Shown here: in pieces, positions 44,746 to 57,842 of the stretch
Numbering within the stretch: the stretch's first letter is position 1
Layout: the number at the start of each line of letters is the position of its first letter
Source of the DNA: Hemibagrus wyckioides
Taxonomy: Eukaryota; Chordata; Actinopteri; Siluriformes; Bagridae
Length of the DNA: 64,000 nt
Reading direction: 5' to 3'
NCBI RefSeq assembly: GCF_019097595.1
Contig: NC_080732.1
Location: 446,854 to 510,853 of the forward strand
Notes under the pieces: model-generated
What the model was told of the DNA's origin: nothing
What the model saw: only the letters and a program-made list of their open reading frames with translations
Databases searched by the model: none
Program-made: the position numbers and the translations under genes

Positions 44746-47168
44746 TTATCCGTTGTAGTAGATCACCAGAGAGACGGCAGGCTTCACGGGAGCTGCAGGA
44801 GAACAGGTCTCAGGCTCCGAGCCGCTCTTCAGCTTGCAGTCCTCCGGATTGGGCCCGGCGTCTCGGCACGGAGCCGCATCAGGAGCGTCAGCGCATCTAA
44901 AGATCCCGAGTGACTTTGTGACCTTAGAGGAGGTTTTGTAGTGGGATCCTCGATCTGGAGACCTGCACATGAGCAGATCTCTGAAGCATCTGTAGAACTG
45001 ACACAACATAAAACAAACCCGGAAGAAAAGAGTGAAAATAATCTTAAAGTGCAAAGGTGCTTCAGATCATCAGCTATTATTATTATTAGTAGTAGTACTA
45101 TTATTTATTTATTTGTTTATTTATTTATGTGGAACAGAAAGTCAGAAACTGATTATATAAATATCATATAAAATAATCAAAATGTTCCAGAGAAACCTTG
45201 AAGGTTAAACTAAAAAGCATTTCAACATGAAGACCTGCAGCTCAATATTCCATCAGAAGATCCTCTAAGATCATGTCGCATGTTGTTCCATAGTTTTTAA
45301 TGAAGTTTTATGTACATAAAGACTTGGAGACCTTCTCGGTATCAATGCACTTAAAAAAAAACCCCGAAAAGAATAAACGTGTGATCTTAAAATCTCGTGT
45401 GAAAACATAGTGAACTTAGTATACGCCCAGAGCCCAGGTATACCTAGAGTTCCTACATCTCCTCAAGAGACACAGCACATTACTCACCAGGACGTTCCTC
45501 CACTTTTACTGATGTTCTGTCATCATGATGAGGACCAATAATGCTCAAAAATAATACATGACAGCTCGATGGACACTGTGGTCAGCGCAAGGATTAACAT
45601 AATGGCACCCTCAGTGTCTGAGAAGCTCCTTGTTCTGTGATGTGTAACAGACTCGAGAAAGTCCTGCATTCTTCTAAATCTAATCTAAATAAATTTTTCA
45701 GTGACAGGACAGGAGGCTTCAGTGTTGATGGACATGATGGAGAAACTCCTGTGTGCTGACCGACACCATGACGCCTCCTGGCTGCAGATTTACTCACCAG
45801 CTCTTTCCTACAGTTAACTCTGTACTTTTTTCTTCCTCGTCTCATTCCACCTTTCCTCTCTGAAGCGGAGAAGCTGACACTCGAATCTGTACAGCACTTT
45901 AAGTCTTCAACTCGCCTCAACTCGCGGTTACCAAGGTTACGGGCTGGGAGGAATTGAAGACTGAAAATGACATACAGTGGACTTCCAGGTGGACTTCAGA
46001 CAAACGTCTTACTGTCCAGAGCGGAGCTACAGCACAGGACGCGAGGACGCTTTCACTCGTCTGTTTCAGCAAATTGACCTTCGTTATGTCCAGTTGTAAA
46101 AATTCATCTGAAATTTAAACTTTTGGTAAACCACAGAGGAGAAAACACTACAGACCTGAAGAACTGTTTCTGCAAAATTCTATTTTAAAGGCAAAGTTAG
46201 GTTTAAAATACAGAAATAAACAATAAATAATCAGTAATCATCACACAGACGTATTCCCAGAGCCTCGGCTAGGACCAGAAACCCGGTCTAGGTTTTTTTT
46301 TAAGTGGTCACATGACCAAAGTTCCTTCAGACTGAGAAAGAAGAAATGCTGTATCTGATCTCTAAAGTCTTCCATGTTCACAGTGTAGACTCTTTAACAG
46401 ATGAATTCTTCACATTTTCTGGTTAATTAATACAGTAAGGACCGGAGGAACCAGAGCACAAACGTCAGTTTGGTGAGGGATTCTGGGAAAGGCCTAGGTG
46501 CAGTGTTTATAAAGAAGGTTTTTACTCAGAAACACACGATGATGTAGAAGGTTTTGGTGATGGCCCTCACCTGCTTGTTCATGAAGATGTAGATGATGGG
46601 GTTGATCACGGTGCTCATTTTGGCTAACAGAGACGGCACGATGCTGGCCTCGGGCGTGACCAGTCCGGGTTCTCCGAACGTCACCACAAGGGCCATGATA
46701 CCGTACGGCAGCCAGCACAACAGATAACACACCACCATGGTGACCACCAGAAGGAGAACCCGCCGTTCACGCTTACGACTCAGCACCGTGTTGATCCTCG
46801 TCACCTTCATCACCAGGACAGATGAGACACAACAAACAGGAGGGTTAAGTAAAGAAGAACGAGTGAGGAACATCACACAGGAAGGACGAGCTGCTCCTCA
46901 TGGGTTCCATCATCATAACTAACGTTCTCCAAACCCACCAGGCCAAAAAGCTGACACTGGAGACTCCTTCCATAAATTAGGAGTTAATTAAACATCTGTT
47001 TATAACAGCTGTACACGTCCCCTGTTAGTGAGCTGTTGCTATGGAAACGATAAGGTATCAGAGTGAGTGCATTAATATAAAGCTGAGCTCCAGTCAGAGC
47101 TGCTGTTAGAGAGAATTAATCACCACCTGATCCACCAATCAGACCAAATCTCTCTCTCTCTCTCTCTT

Positions 47169-47199
<31 letters not shown>

Positions 47200-47242
47200 G
47201 TCTGTCTGTCTGTCTCTCTGTCTCTCTCTCTCTTTCTGTCTG

Positions 47243-47282
<40 letters not shown>

Positions 47283-47688
47283 TCTCTCTCTCTCCACCTA
47301 TGGTGTGATGATTCTGATATTTGACAATGTGAGACTTAACACTGTTTCTTGATGGACATGGGATTAATTGGCACCCTGTTGTTCTGAATCACTCTGAACC
47401 CGTCTGTCTTTGTGTTTTCTCCTCGTTTGTGTTTCAGGTTAAAACAAAGCCCACAGGGAGCTGAGAGACTGGAGGCGTTGGGGGTGGGGGTCAGGTGACG
47501 TGGAACTGTGGTGAGATGTGGAGGAAGTGAACATCTGGAGAAAGCTTGTGCTTGTGCCTCAGCTGTGACTGCACTTCCAATTAAGGGTGATATCTCTCCA
47601 GGAGACGGACCGAATGGATGAAGGAAGGACAGGGTGGAAATTTCACTGCTTTCAGCCTCTGAGGCTGAGGAAGTAAATGAATAACAGC

Positions 47689-47761
<73 letters not shown>

Positions 47762-50700
47762 TCAGCCACTTGAACAGGATTACAGAATAGAAACGAGGGA
47801 ATCACACGAGTTCTCTGTATTTTTAAATATTCAGCACTCCAAACATGTGAGCAGGTGAGAGACTGGACCACAGAATAAATACAAAACATGAGGCAATAAC
47901 ACAATTTATTATCCTTTAACCTTTTTATATCTTCAGCCTTTATTGTTAGACGAAAAGGTCAGCAAAGTTCTGGCTGTGGAGGAAACCACTGTCTAAACAC
48001 TAAGGAATATTTTTAAGTCTTTGCATTCATTTTATAGAAACACTTTTACATGAACTAGACTAAAACACAAAGATGAAGTGTGTACATTACACCAATCCCA
48101 CAGTAATTAATTCATTAACTAATTATCTAACAGACTGCCTGATTCTGTTCTGTATTCCACACTCTCATCACACATCATCATCCAGGAAGCAGCAGAAGCT
48201 CGGAGTTAATCTGATCACACGCTAGATTTTTGCTGTAATTGGATCGGATCAAACGCAGACTCCTTCAGAGATTCCTCAGAGAGCCGTTAGTTCGAGGAAT
48301 TAAAGGCTGAAACACCACGAGTCTGTCCTCTCTAGACTTTCAGGATGCGGAGCTGTAACGGCTACAAGGATGGAGTTTTCTGACCGACAGGAAACACACA
48401 CCGGTCTGTAGTCTCCTCCTCACCTCCTGTGTACGGCTGAAAGAAATCACCGGCCTTCACCGGCGCTCATCCTCCTTTTGTCTTCTGTCTCATTGCACCA
48501 TCACAGGCAACGTTCTGCCCATAAACCTTTCGAGTGACCGTGAGGAGCAATAAAGAGACGACATCCTCCTCTTTATTCACTTCTCTGCATCAGGTCAGAT
48601 ACGAGAGATTCTGCTTCTGTGGTCCAAAATGAGGATTTCTTTCTCATGAACAGAAACACAAGCTGCTTTTCATGCACCAGTGAGCTCCAGTAATGACCAG
48701 CAGAGGAGAAAAACCCAGCGGTCAACTGAAAGATCTGCATTAAGAGCTGATTTTTTTTTCTGTTTACTTTTCTGTCACTTTAATCCACTGCTTGGAGAAA
48801 ATGCATGGCTTCTTATTTCATTCTGCAGCAATTCAGTATGTAATGGACTCCCTGTGATGTTCTCACAGCGGGCGGTGTTCCACTCTGTGCCTCACAGGTG
48901 CAAACTTCCAGCTTAAAGCTACACAGAATTTTGAGGTCATGCGTCTGAATGAAAGCTTCACTCCACAGCTTCCACCTTCTCCTTTCCTTTAAATCAGAGA
49001 CACGCTGAAGATCACCAGTCTGAAATGCTGCACTTCCTCCACAACTTCAAATCTTTCCTTCCTCCTTTTTTAAAAAAAGAAGTGTTTCACTGTTCCAGCA
49101 CACTCTGAAGAGAAGCTTAGAGGGGTTTTTGTCATGTATTTTATTTTTTTTCAAGTTCTTTTTATTCTCTAAAAAGGTCCTATTTTTATTTGTGTAAACT
49201 CCACTTTGCTCAGATGTGTGTGTGTGTGTGTGTAACCTGAACAGCACTGTTACTGCTTCTGTCTTTGATTAAACTGCGTCACGTGCACACGTCTCAACAA
49301 TGCTCACGAGAGAGCTACAGCATTCAACGTGTAAGAAAGTGTGTAAGTGTCTGAGAGAAATTTGAGCATATTTCACATGGTTGGTGTCCAAACAGACCTC
49401 TAGCATACACACTGAGTTATTTTACTGTTTCTATTCGTTTTATTTCTGTTTATCTGTTAATATTCTAAGTGTTATCATTGTGGCAAAAGTAAAACTAGAA
49501 TATAAATGTAATTAGGAGTATGGTATATTATACTTTTGTTCTTTTAAAACCTAGTCATTTATTTACACTGTAAAATACTCAGGATGCTCCACTGACTCAT
49601 ACAGACTGGGTTTCTTCTTACTGGAGGTCTGCGTTAATGGCGCCAGTAAATGAAGTCCATTAGTGACATTAACCCTCTACACCACTAGGGGGAGCTCTCT
49701 CGGCGATCTGCCCAAAGGCGCACTCGCTATTGAAGATACGATTCCGACAGCACATGCAGGAGATTCGAGACTCTGTTCCTATTTGTTTTATTATAGTGAA
49801 ATATTTTTATTTACACATCTTTACTAAACATGTTCCATTATCAGTTTTATTCATACTTTAGGAAATTAAAAGAGGTTAGGCTTAGGTTTAAGGTGCGACT
49901 CTCAGCCTGCATTAACCTCAAACAACAAACACACACGACGGTGCCAATGAGAGCGAGAACGAAGGAGAAGCTAAAGGCACACACATCAGGGGATAAAACC
50001 TCTGACTCTCTGCTACAGAAAGTTAACCAGAAAATAAAAGCCTTTTCCTTTGTTTTTCTTTTCCCAAGAGAAGGAAATTGAAGATTGATAGCAAGGCTAG
50101 GATGATGTGGCAAAGCCAACCCAGTGCAGAGGAAAGGCTAGAGAACAGCACTGAATTTCACATACACCAACAGCGGTTTAGTCTCATCCTCACAGAGTGA
50201 GTTCTGGACTGAGAGTGTGAGTGACCTGTGAGCAGATTTTCAGCACACCAGGCACAGGTGTATCGAGTGAGCACTAATTAGAGAGAATCAACTCTCTGTC
50301 GCCCTCTGGTTGTGATCTAGGGATGTAGCAGTCTGCCCTTTACACTTAAAGACTCGAATTATTTTATTTATTTATATTTTTTTCATTTGTACCAAAAATT
50401 TCTGATCTACTACAGGCAAAATCGTTTAAAAAATAAGTCCCTGCATATTAAATATTAATGAGATCTAGTTTTTACAATCATAATTTCAATCCTAAAAGAA
50501 ATGTTAGACATCTCACCTGCTTGATGGCCTGCAGCAGTTTTCCGTAGCTGTACACAATCACCACAAACGGAAGAATGAGGCAGAAAAAGAAAAGACAGAC
50601 TATATAGGACACGTTGTTTGCTGTTTTAGCAGTCCAGTTGACGCTGCAGGTCGTACCGGGACCCTCTGGGACATAGCGGCTCCACCCGAACAGCGGAGGC

Positions 50701-52671
50701 ACCACCCACACCAACGAGTAGATCCAGGAGAAAGTGATGCCCATGAAGACCTTCCTGTAGCTGGTGATGTCGACCTGCGTGGCCCCCATCATGGTGCAGT
50801 AACGTTCATATGACAGAGCAGCCAACGAGATCAGAGACACGATACCTACACCACCAAGAGAGAGAGAGAAAGAGAGAAAGATGGGGGGGTTGTGATGTTA
50901 TCAGTGTGCACCTCCACAACAATCCTTTACATCTTTGTGCTTTATAAAATTTATTTAAATTTATTTATTGAAACATTTTCTACACTGTGAGGTGAAAGGA
51001 CTTGCTGTAGGAAAGGAAACCCTAACCCATTACAGAACCTCATGTCATTTATTAGATATTTTGTTCCTGTTTATAGATGCAAAGAAGGAGCTCATCTCCA
51101 GCTGAAGGAGAATCAGGTGTAGGATTGAGAAGAGCGATGAGCAGAATGGAGCAGAGAGCTTCCTAACACCCTCACATCACGTTTTACACACGTGTTCACA
51201 TGAAGAAACTGCAGAAAAAACTGCCCTATTCTCCCCAAAATGTAAATCTATAAACAGTCAGTTTACACTCAGGACAGTTTACATTGTTTATGATCGTGTA
51301 GATTAATGACACAGGAGTGTGTGTGATGCGCTTGGATTAGTCCGTGTCTGTTCATGTTCATACCACACACTGAGGAACACATCAACAGCCGTGAAAACAA
51401 ACCTTCATCATCTGTCCACAAACACCAGAGTAAAAACAGTGAAGACTCCTTAATGCTCATTAACATCTCACTGATGTCTGATCTACAGAACACCTTCAGC
51501 CTCTGAATCTACTTCAGCATTAACAAAGTGAAAGTTCCTGGTCTTCAGAGTCAGGTTGCTGAAGAAGATCAGATCTCCACATTCACACCATTACAAGCTC
51601 TTGCAGGTGGACCACACCTCTGAGCTGAACAGATCTTTCTCAAGTAGAAGTGTTAGAGTGAGAGTCAAAAACTTTTAGAGCACATCTCACACAGCCGACA
51701 AAGAACCACTTACTACACTGACCTGCTCGCTGTTCACAGCACCGTGTTCGGACGAACATCACCGGATCTTCAGTGGCTGCTGTTTTCATCCTCGACGCAA
51801 CTGAACTGTTCATTTTCATAAAGCTACATGACACTTACATAAGCCCTTCATAACACTGTAGAAACCTTAACAGTTCTGCTGTCCCTCTGAGGGAACCCTT
51901 ACAGGATGGACATAGAACCCTAACGCTGGAACCCTAAAGTTTTCCATGAATAAGTGTGAGGTTCCATACAGGGTTCTTCAAGGAAGGACTAGAAAACCTG
52001 CTGTTCTTAGCTTTCTAAAAGGTTTTCCTTCTTAGCCTTTTGACAGGTTGCAGTGTTCCTCTGGATGGACAATTAAACTTTAACTTATATTTATAAATTA
52101 TTTCCTGACTTTATAATTTCTTCTGAAGCTGTTAATGTCGCTATACAAATCAAACTGAATTGAAATTAAATAGAATTAAAGATCCCCAGAGGGTTCTGAG
52201 CAGTTCCAGACATGAAGAAGGAAATAATGATAAATATAATACATATTTAAAACATATTAAATAAATATTTACCGGAGGAGAGACTTAACTGAGATCTTCA
52301 GGTGAGATCTTACCGAGGAAGGAGTTGATGAAGCCGTACCACACGCAGCCGCGCGCACCGATCAGCCACCGTCCACGCGTGCTCGCGGCGAAGCTGAACG
52401 GGGTTCCGAGAACGCACACGAGCAGGTCGCTCACCGAGATGCTCACGAGCATGCAGTTGATCGGCGAGCGCAGCGGCTTGTGACGACAGAACAGCAGCAG
52501 CACAATCGCGTTGTTCACGAAACCGAACGCGCCGATGAAGCCGAGACACACGGCGACCACCACGTGACCGGCGGGACTCAGATCCCGCTCCGGGTGCGCG
52601 TGACTGCCGCTGGCGTGTATGCACGAGGCGCAGATCCAGTTGGACGCGTTGACTGCACTCGAGTAATCCAT
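44746..52671 (-). CDS. tmtops: Teleost multiple tissue (TMT) opsin
   Basis: Four exons: 52671-52314, 50845-50517, 46804-46571 and 44997-44746 (stop), 390 residues. It is a seven-helix GPCR. Matching TMT opsin features are SPINCMLVSISVSDLLVCV, LGTPFSFAAST, ERY at the end of helix III, EGPGTTCSVNW in extracellular loop 2, CWLPYG in helix VI and the retinal-binding Lys in LLAKMSTVINPIIYIFMNKQ, with the NPIIY motif in helix VII. The site equivalent to bovine rhodopsin Glu113 is Tyr (GCVWYGF), and Glu181 is kept, as in other non-visual opsins of this class. TMT opsins are light sensors in brain, retina and peripheral tissues of fish. Subfamily (1, 2 or 3) was not resolved. Introns 2 and 3 are long and carry the repeats listed separately. 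Confidence 0.93.
46940..47140. repeat. Dispersed fish repeat fragment (family A)
   Basis: Long copy carrying 'acactggagactccttccat', 'gagctgttgctatggaaacg', 'cattaatataaagctgagct' and 'gctgctgttagagagaatta', which links the partial blocks seen elsewhere in the window. Confidence 0.65.
47147..47294. repeat. (TC)n / (TCTG)n tract
   Basis: Long imperfect TC tract with TCTG units in opsin intron 2. Confidence 0.95.
47687..47759. repeat. (AAT)n microsatellite
   Basis: Pure AAT run in opsin intron 2. Confidence 0.95.
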
Positions 52672-53391
52672 GAATCATCAAGTAGACCATAAGTGACCGA
52701 ATAAATGAAAACAAACAAAAAAAACAAATAAATAACTCCAGAAGCACAAGCTGTGGAGTTACACTACCTGTGGAATACTTTACATTCACCTGAATTTAAC
52801 TGCACTTTAATTCATCACTTTATTTATTTGATCATATGAAATATGCATGATGGAGCTCATGATGGTGGTCAGTCTCCTTATACCCCATTTGTCGGACCGA
52901 AACGGATTTTATTGGCCCCCAGCGCGCGCCCACCCACCTGACGTGTGCGCGCTCAAGAACGCACACACACACACGCGCGCACGCGCACACACACACACAC
53001 TCCGGGGTGTCTAGGCATTAAAATTAACTTGCAATTAAGCGCGTGACCTTTATACATATGCGCTCGGGTTTGATCACGCCGTTTTAAAGAAAGAAACTTC
53101 TTCTAATGACCACTGTGATGTCCAAGGACACGGAGCGAGTCTCTCCTACACAGTGCAGATGTACACACTCTCATCTGGGAAACACTTCATCCCACACCAC
53201 ACGCGCTGACAGAGATATCTTCATTACACAGTCTTTTGCCCGTAGGTTGGTCAGAAGGTGTTGCTTAGTTTTCTATGAAACATCACAGCTGTGAATCCCA
53301 GGTTTATATGAACACATTCCTACAATAATATCACACTCTGTGCTATACTATAAACATATCATAAACACACTATAAACTCTCTCTCTTACCT
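52672..53391. other. Opsin upstream region with alternating CG/CA tract
   Basis: Region above the opsin start codon. The block 52921-53000 is GC-rich and alternates purine and pyrimidine (cacacgcgcgcacgcgcaca), favouring Z-DNA. No exon is recognised; a short 5' UTR is expected here. Confidence 0.5.
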
Positions 53392-53905
53392 GGGGAACAC
53401 ATGGCACCAGGATGCACTACTGCTTTGGGCAATGTTCTTCTGGGAAACCTTGGGTCCTGCATCCATGTGGATGTTACTTTGACACGTACCACCTACCTAA
53501 GCATTGCTGCAGACCATCTACACCCTTTTATGGAAACGGTATTCCCTGATGGCTGTGGCCTCTTTCAGCAGGATAATGCTCCGTGTCACAAAGCAGAAAT
53601 GGTTCAGGAATGGTTTGATGACCACAACAACCAGTTTGAGGTGTTGACTCGGCCTCCAAATTCCCCAGATCTCAATCCAATCCGGCATCTGTGGGAAGTC
53701 CCATCCATGGAGGTCCCACATCACAACTTACAGGACTTAAAGAATCTGCTGCTAACATCTTGATGCTAGATCCCACAGCACACCTTCAGGGATCTAGTGG
53801 AGTCCATGCCTCGACGGGTCAGGGCTGTTTTGGCAGCAAAAGGGGGGCAGACAGAATATTAGGCAGGAGGTCATAATCTTATAGCTGATCTGTGTAAATA
53901 CACTA
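53392..53905 (+). pseudogene. Tc1/mariner transposase fragment (5'-truncated)
   Basis: The frame at 53401-53763 encodes the C-terminal part of a Tc1-type DDE transposase: GLFQQDNAPCHKA with the second catalytic Asp, then PPNSPDLNPI. The expected catalytic acid in the following 'NPIEHLW' context is replaced by Arg (NPIRHLW). Similarity continues after the stop, with 'gtccatgcctcgacgggtca' and the decayed inverted-repeat end 'ataatcttatagctgatctg'. The N-terminal DNA-binding half and 5' repeat are missing, so it is dead. Confidence 0.88.
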
Positions 53906-55568
53906 TAAATATACTCCTTGGTCTGTATGGAGGAACAGCTTTGATTATTTAATCCTGCTGCATGGAGCTTTTGGGTTTTCATTTTCATCAGCTCTGGTGG
54001 AATAAATTACACCTTTACTACTCTGACAGGGAAAGCTATTAAGTGCTCATGTTAATTCAGTGTTTCCGAAACGTCTCAGAAGATGAGTCCAGAATCTGAA
54101 GCGCTGACAGAAGCTTTCATTCGTGTCTCACATCAGCACTGAAGAGCAGGAGAACACTACAGGTGAAGGTACCATTAGTTTCATCATCCTTTCTCCATTA
54201 TTTTAAAATAAGTAAAGTGAATGATTCATCTACAATAAAAGATTTCTATTTCTCACAAAATGCTTATATAAGAGAAAAAAAACATCAATAAATATAGATC
54301 CATAATTATTGGCACCCTGGGGAATGTGTGGGAAAATTATAGAGAAAAAATGCTCCGGTGGTAAATAAGCATAATCTCATTCTGGTAAATAGACATTTTA
54401 GAAAAAGAAAATTTATTCAGAGAAAATGAATATAAAATATATAATTAGTGTATATAGTTTTGAACAAGACACTATGTTTTACTCACAGCAGCAAAAACAT
54501 CTCGTATTCTGTCAGAAAATGGCGTCTGAAACCCTGAAGATTAATAACTCTGTAAAAGGAGCAAGAACATAAAAGAAATCATTGAGTTTAATGGTTCTAA
54601 TGGGTTCTAAAGTGTTTATGATGGTAGTTTCTGGTTCATGGATCCATCACAGAACAGGAACCAGTGAATCCCTGCTTATTTTAATTGACTTTGTTAAGCA
54701 AGAACATTATAACATCAATACACAGATACACAGCATTCATGGTTCTACGGATAGAAAAGGCAAATGTTTATTTTAAACACAACAACTTGGTATAAAACAC
54801 TGAGATGAATGAAAGTGAAGTGATTTGGTGAGATCCATTCGACAGTTTTCATTAAGAAATGTAAAAAAAATCTGTCAGAGTTTAATCCCCATACAGAGCC
54901 GTCTCGGTTCTGCTGTTCAACTAAAATCAAAGGGAAAAATAAAGTGGTGTTGCCTCGAATAAGGATGAAATGGTAGTGCATGAAACAAGCAGCCCCCTTT
55001 TCACTGAAGAGTTAAAGCATCTCTGATTTGTCCTCTGGTGTGTCCAGTAAAGTCTCACAAACAGAAACTCTTTTCTTCTCCACTGTGAATCTCTGTCACT
55101 TCACATTTTCATCAACATTGTCTTTTCATCCTGGGCTGCTGTTGTTCGGTGCTCCCACTGCGCATCACCACATCTTTATTAATTACAATAAAACGTCCCA
55201 GGATGAACCCTGGCCAAGAAGAACAAGGAGCAGAGAAAAGGCGAGTGTCGCGGAGAGAGAGAGAGAGCTGCTTCTGGATGCTGAGCTGAAAAATACTGAG
55301 ATTCAAATAAAAAACCAATGAGCATAGTGTCAGAGTTCAGGCCCTGATTTATTAATGATAATAAAAGCTGAGAAAGTAGAAACCGGGTCTCAGCTCTTGT
55401 GGACATTGATAGTTCTGCTAAATAGTGTTAATAAATTTTTGTCCTAAAGCTGGTTGCCTCTGCAAGGAGGCTAAAACTCCACCTAGACTGAACATTTCGT
55501 ATTTGTGGGACACAAAATGATTCCTGCAGTAAACATCTCAGTGTGTGGATTTGACCTCTGATGAAACC
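53906..55568. other. Gene-free stretch
   Basis: No supported gene. It contains a 'ttattggcaccctgg' dispersed motif at 54307 and a cluster near 55200-55310 (gagagagagagag). Open frames are short and without domains. Confidence 0.5.
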
Positions 55569-55730
55569 TTACAGTGTGAAGATGACGTCCATGTGCACGA
55601 ACTTGGGGAGCCGAGATACGAAAAATTCCACATTGCCCTTGTTTTTCAGGTCGTTTGTGGTATTATTCTGGTTGTCATGAAGGACTGCAGTGCTGCATCT
55701 CTGTTCAAAACCCCGACATTCATCAGTGAC
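55569..55730 (-). other. Orphan candidate terminal exon
   Basis: On the minus strand a good polypyrimidine tract and acceptor (tttttttccag) at 55731 open a 53-codon frame that runs to a stop at 55571-55569. It reads CRGFEQRC near the start and FFVSRLPKFVHMDVIF near the end. I do not recognise the family and found no upstream exon, so it could be a gene remnant, a transposon-derived frame or chance. Confidence 0.3.
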
Positions 55731-57520
55731 CTGGAAAAAAACACAAACCAGCAGGAGACTGGCCTAAAAGGCATCATGTGTAAACAAGAAACCTGCCTCA
55801 GGAGACCACTGAAACCTTTTCACACTTACAATGTCTGGTCTCACACTTACAGAAAAAAATCACCAGATTATGTTTCAAGGTGGAAAGAGAAGTACTCTGA
55901 GACACACTCCTGGGCCCGGCGTACACGGAGGCGGCTCCTCGGCCTGGACGTGGAATAACAGCCACGGGGACGGTGTGAACGGATGGACGTTTCTTGTTAG
56001 GATCCGATTCGATGGTAAATTAATTTCAGCTCTAGATCAGATATTCTGTTAATAAGAGCCTTCAGAGTTAACGAGCTTCCTGTCTGCTTTTCATCTTCGG
56101 CTGAACGAGCTGCAGAGAGAGAGTCTCGCTGACATTTGCTTATCGGCTTCTGTGTGAAAATGAGCACTGATAGGTTAGCATGCCTTCAGACCGGGGCTGT
56201 GTTCTTATCTTTAGAAGAGCCACCTGTAGCACGGAGAATGTCCCCACATCATCATGCCATGCTTTAGTACAGAAAGCCCACGCCTCCACAGTTAATTACA
56301 GGAGACATGAAGGTTAAAGGCAAATGTCAGTCCTGTCTCTGGCTTTATCTCCATGTTTTTCTGCTCTGTGTCTCATGGCTCAGACTTAACTAACATTTTT
56401 ATGACATTATATCATAAAACATAAATTACTTTTATCATTTATTCAACCTTAACGTTTTATAGCTACTGTGATGAAGCAGTGAATTCATTCAGTTACATAA
56501 ATATCAAGTTGTAACAAAAAACTGTGTAATCAGTTAACTGTGTGTGTGTGTGTGTGAATGTGTGTGTGTGTGTGTGTGTACCACAGCAGTTTACCAACAA
56601 CTGCAATTTTACTTAAATAAAAATGACACATATTTAATGTTTTGTAATGTCCACAAGACAAGTTCTCACTTCGGTTCTAGCATCTATAAACGCTCCTCCC
56701 CTCAGCAGTCTCTCTTTATTCTCTCTCTTAACAGCTGCTCATGTTACTGAGAAACCACAAAAACGTGTAAAATCCTACATTTACATTTCTGCCATTTGGC
56801 AGACGTTCTTATCCAGAACGTCTCTCCTCAACTCCTGTGTCCTGAAGATGTGGAAAAACTCCAGCTTCACCTCAGACTGATCCACAGAACACACCACAAG
56901 CTGGATGTTGGAGAGTCAGGCTTGTGTTCAGATTCAGACAGATTCAGTTCAGTAGAAATAAACCCCTGAACCTCAGCATGCACACAGCTTTCTCTTTTCT
57001 CCACATGACTACAAGAAGACAGGAATTATACCTTTAATAATAAATTATAAAGTTTGTAGCAGCTTCTTTTCTCTGAGCTTCAGACACTAAGAGATTCTCT
57101 TCCTGTCTTCATCTTCAGTCTGTGGGTTCATGATCTGCAGCCAGACAAAGAACACCATAAAGACTCTCCCATCACTGAGGACACAATGTCTTCAGTGTCT
57201 TCTGTAGGAGAAGTGAAGTGCTGTGGTGACTTCCTCTGACTCTCATGTAAATGATGGAGTTGACTCGTTCTTGACCTCTGACCCTGTCTCTGATCACTGG
57301 GGTCACACAGCAACAGGAAACATTCTTTTAACACAGACACTTATAAAATAAAATCTTCCTGTGGTTTATAATGAAGCTTTCAAATAAAACAAGTTTATAA
57401 TATTAACAAGTTAATAATTATAAAACAAACAAAAAAAAAAGTTAATCCACGTTAATCCTAGCTGTTAAAGAGGAACAACGCTTTCACCAGGAAGACATGT
57501 TTGTGATTTTTAATGGGTGT
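55731..57520. other. Gene-free stretch with repeats
   Basis: Contains a GT tract (56540-56579), a family A repeat copy (56575-56760) and a short SINE-like piece at about 56780-56822 ('gccatttggcagacgttctt'). No coding exon is supported. Confidence 0.55.
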
Positions 57521-57816
57521 TGTGGGAGAAAAAAAAATAATATACCCAGCTTTGAATTATATACCTAGCTTTAAAAGTAGCTTAAGTAATAATGTACTCA
57601 ATGCTCTAAGCTCTGACTTAGCAATATTCTGCCTAAGAGTAGTGTGTATCTATCAAGAATTATTTAGCCATTGATTAAGTAGTTAACTTTGATTAATAAT
57701 AGCTATAATAATCAGATATAGCCTCATAGTCTTTAAAATAATCATGCAGAATTATTAATGGCAGCATGCTAGCGTAATAACCACACTGGGACTGAAGAAA
57801 CAGAAAAGAGGAGAGA

Positions 57817-57822
57817 TTTATT
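57817..57822 (-). terminator. Antisense polyadenylation signal in LTR
   Basis: AATAAA on the minus strand, 20 nt after the stop codon of the antisense frame. Confidence 0.6.
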
Positions 57823-57842
57823 GGAACATTAGGAGTTACAAC

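Noticed and set aside
45594..45920. Minus-strand 108-codon frame in opsin intron 3
   Set aside because: Lies inside a confidently placed intron; composition is unremarkable and no family is recognised.
51018..51032. Telomere-template-like ccctaaccc, considered because TERC is near MYNN in human
   Set aside because: A single short match in an opsin intron, with no visible pseudoknot, CR4/5 or H/ACA box; the mynn flanks contain no such template.
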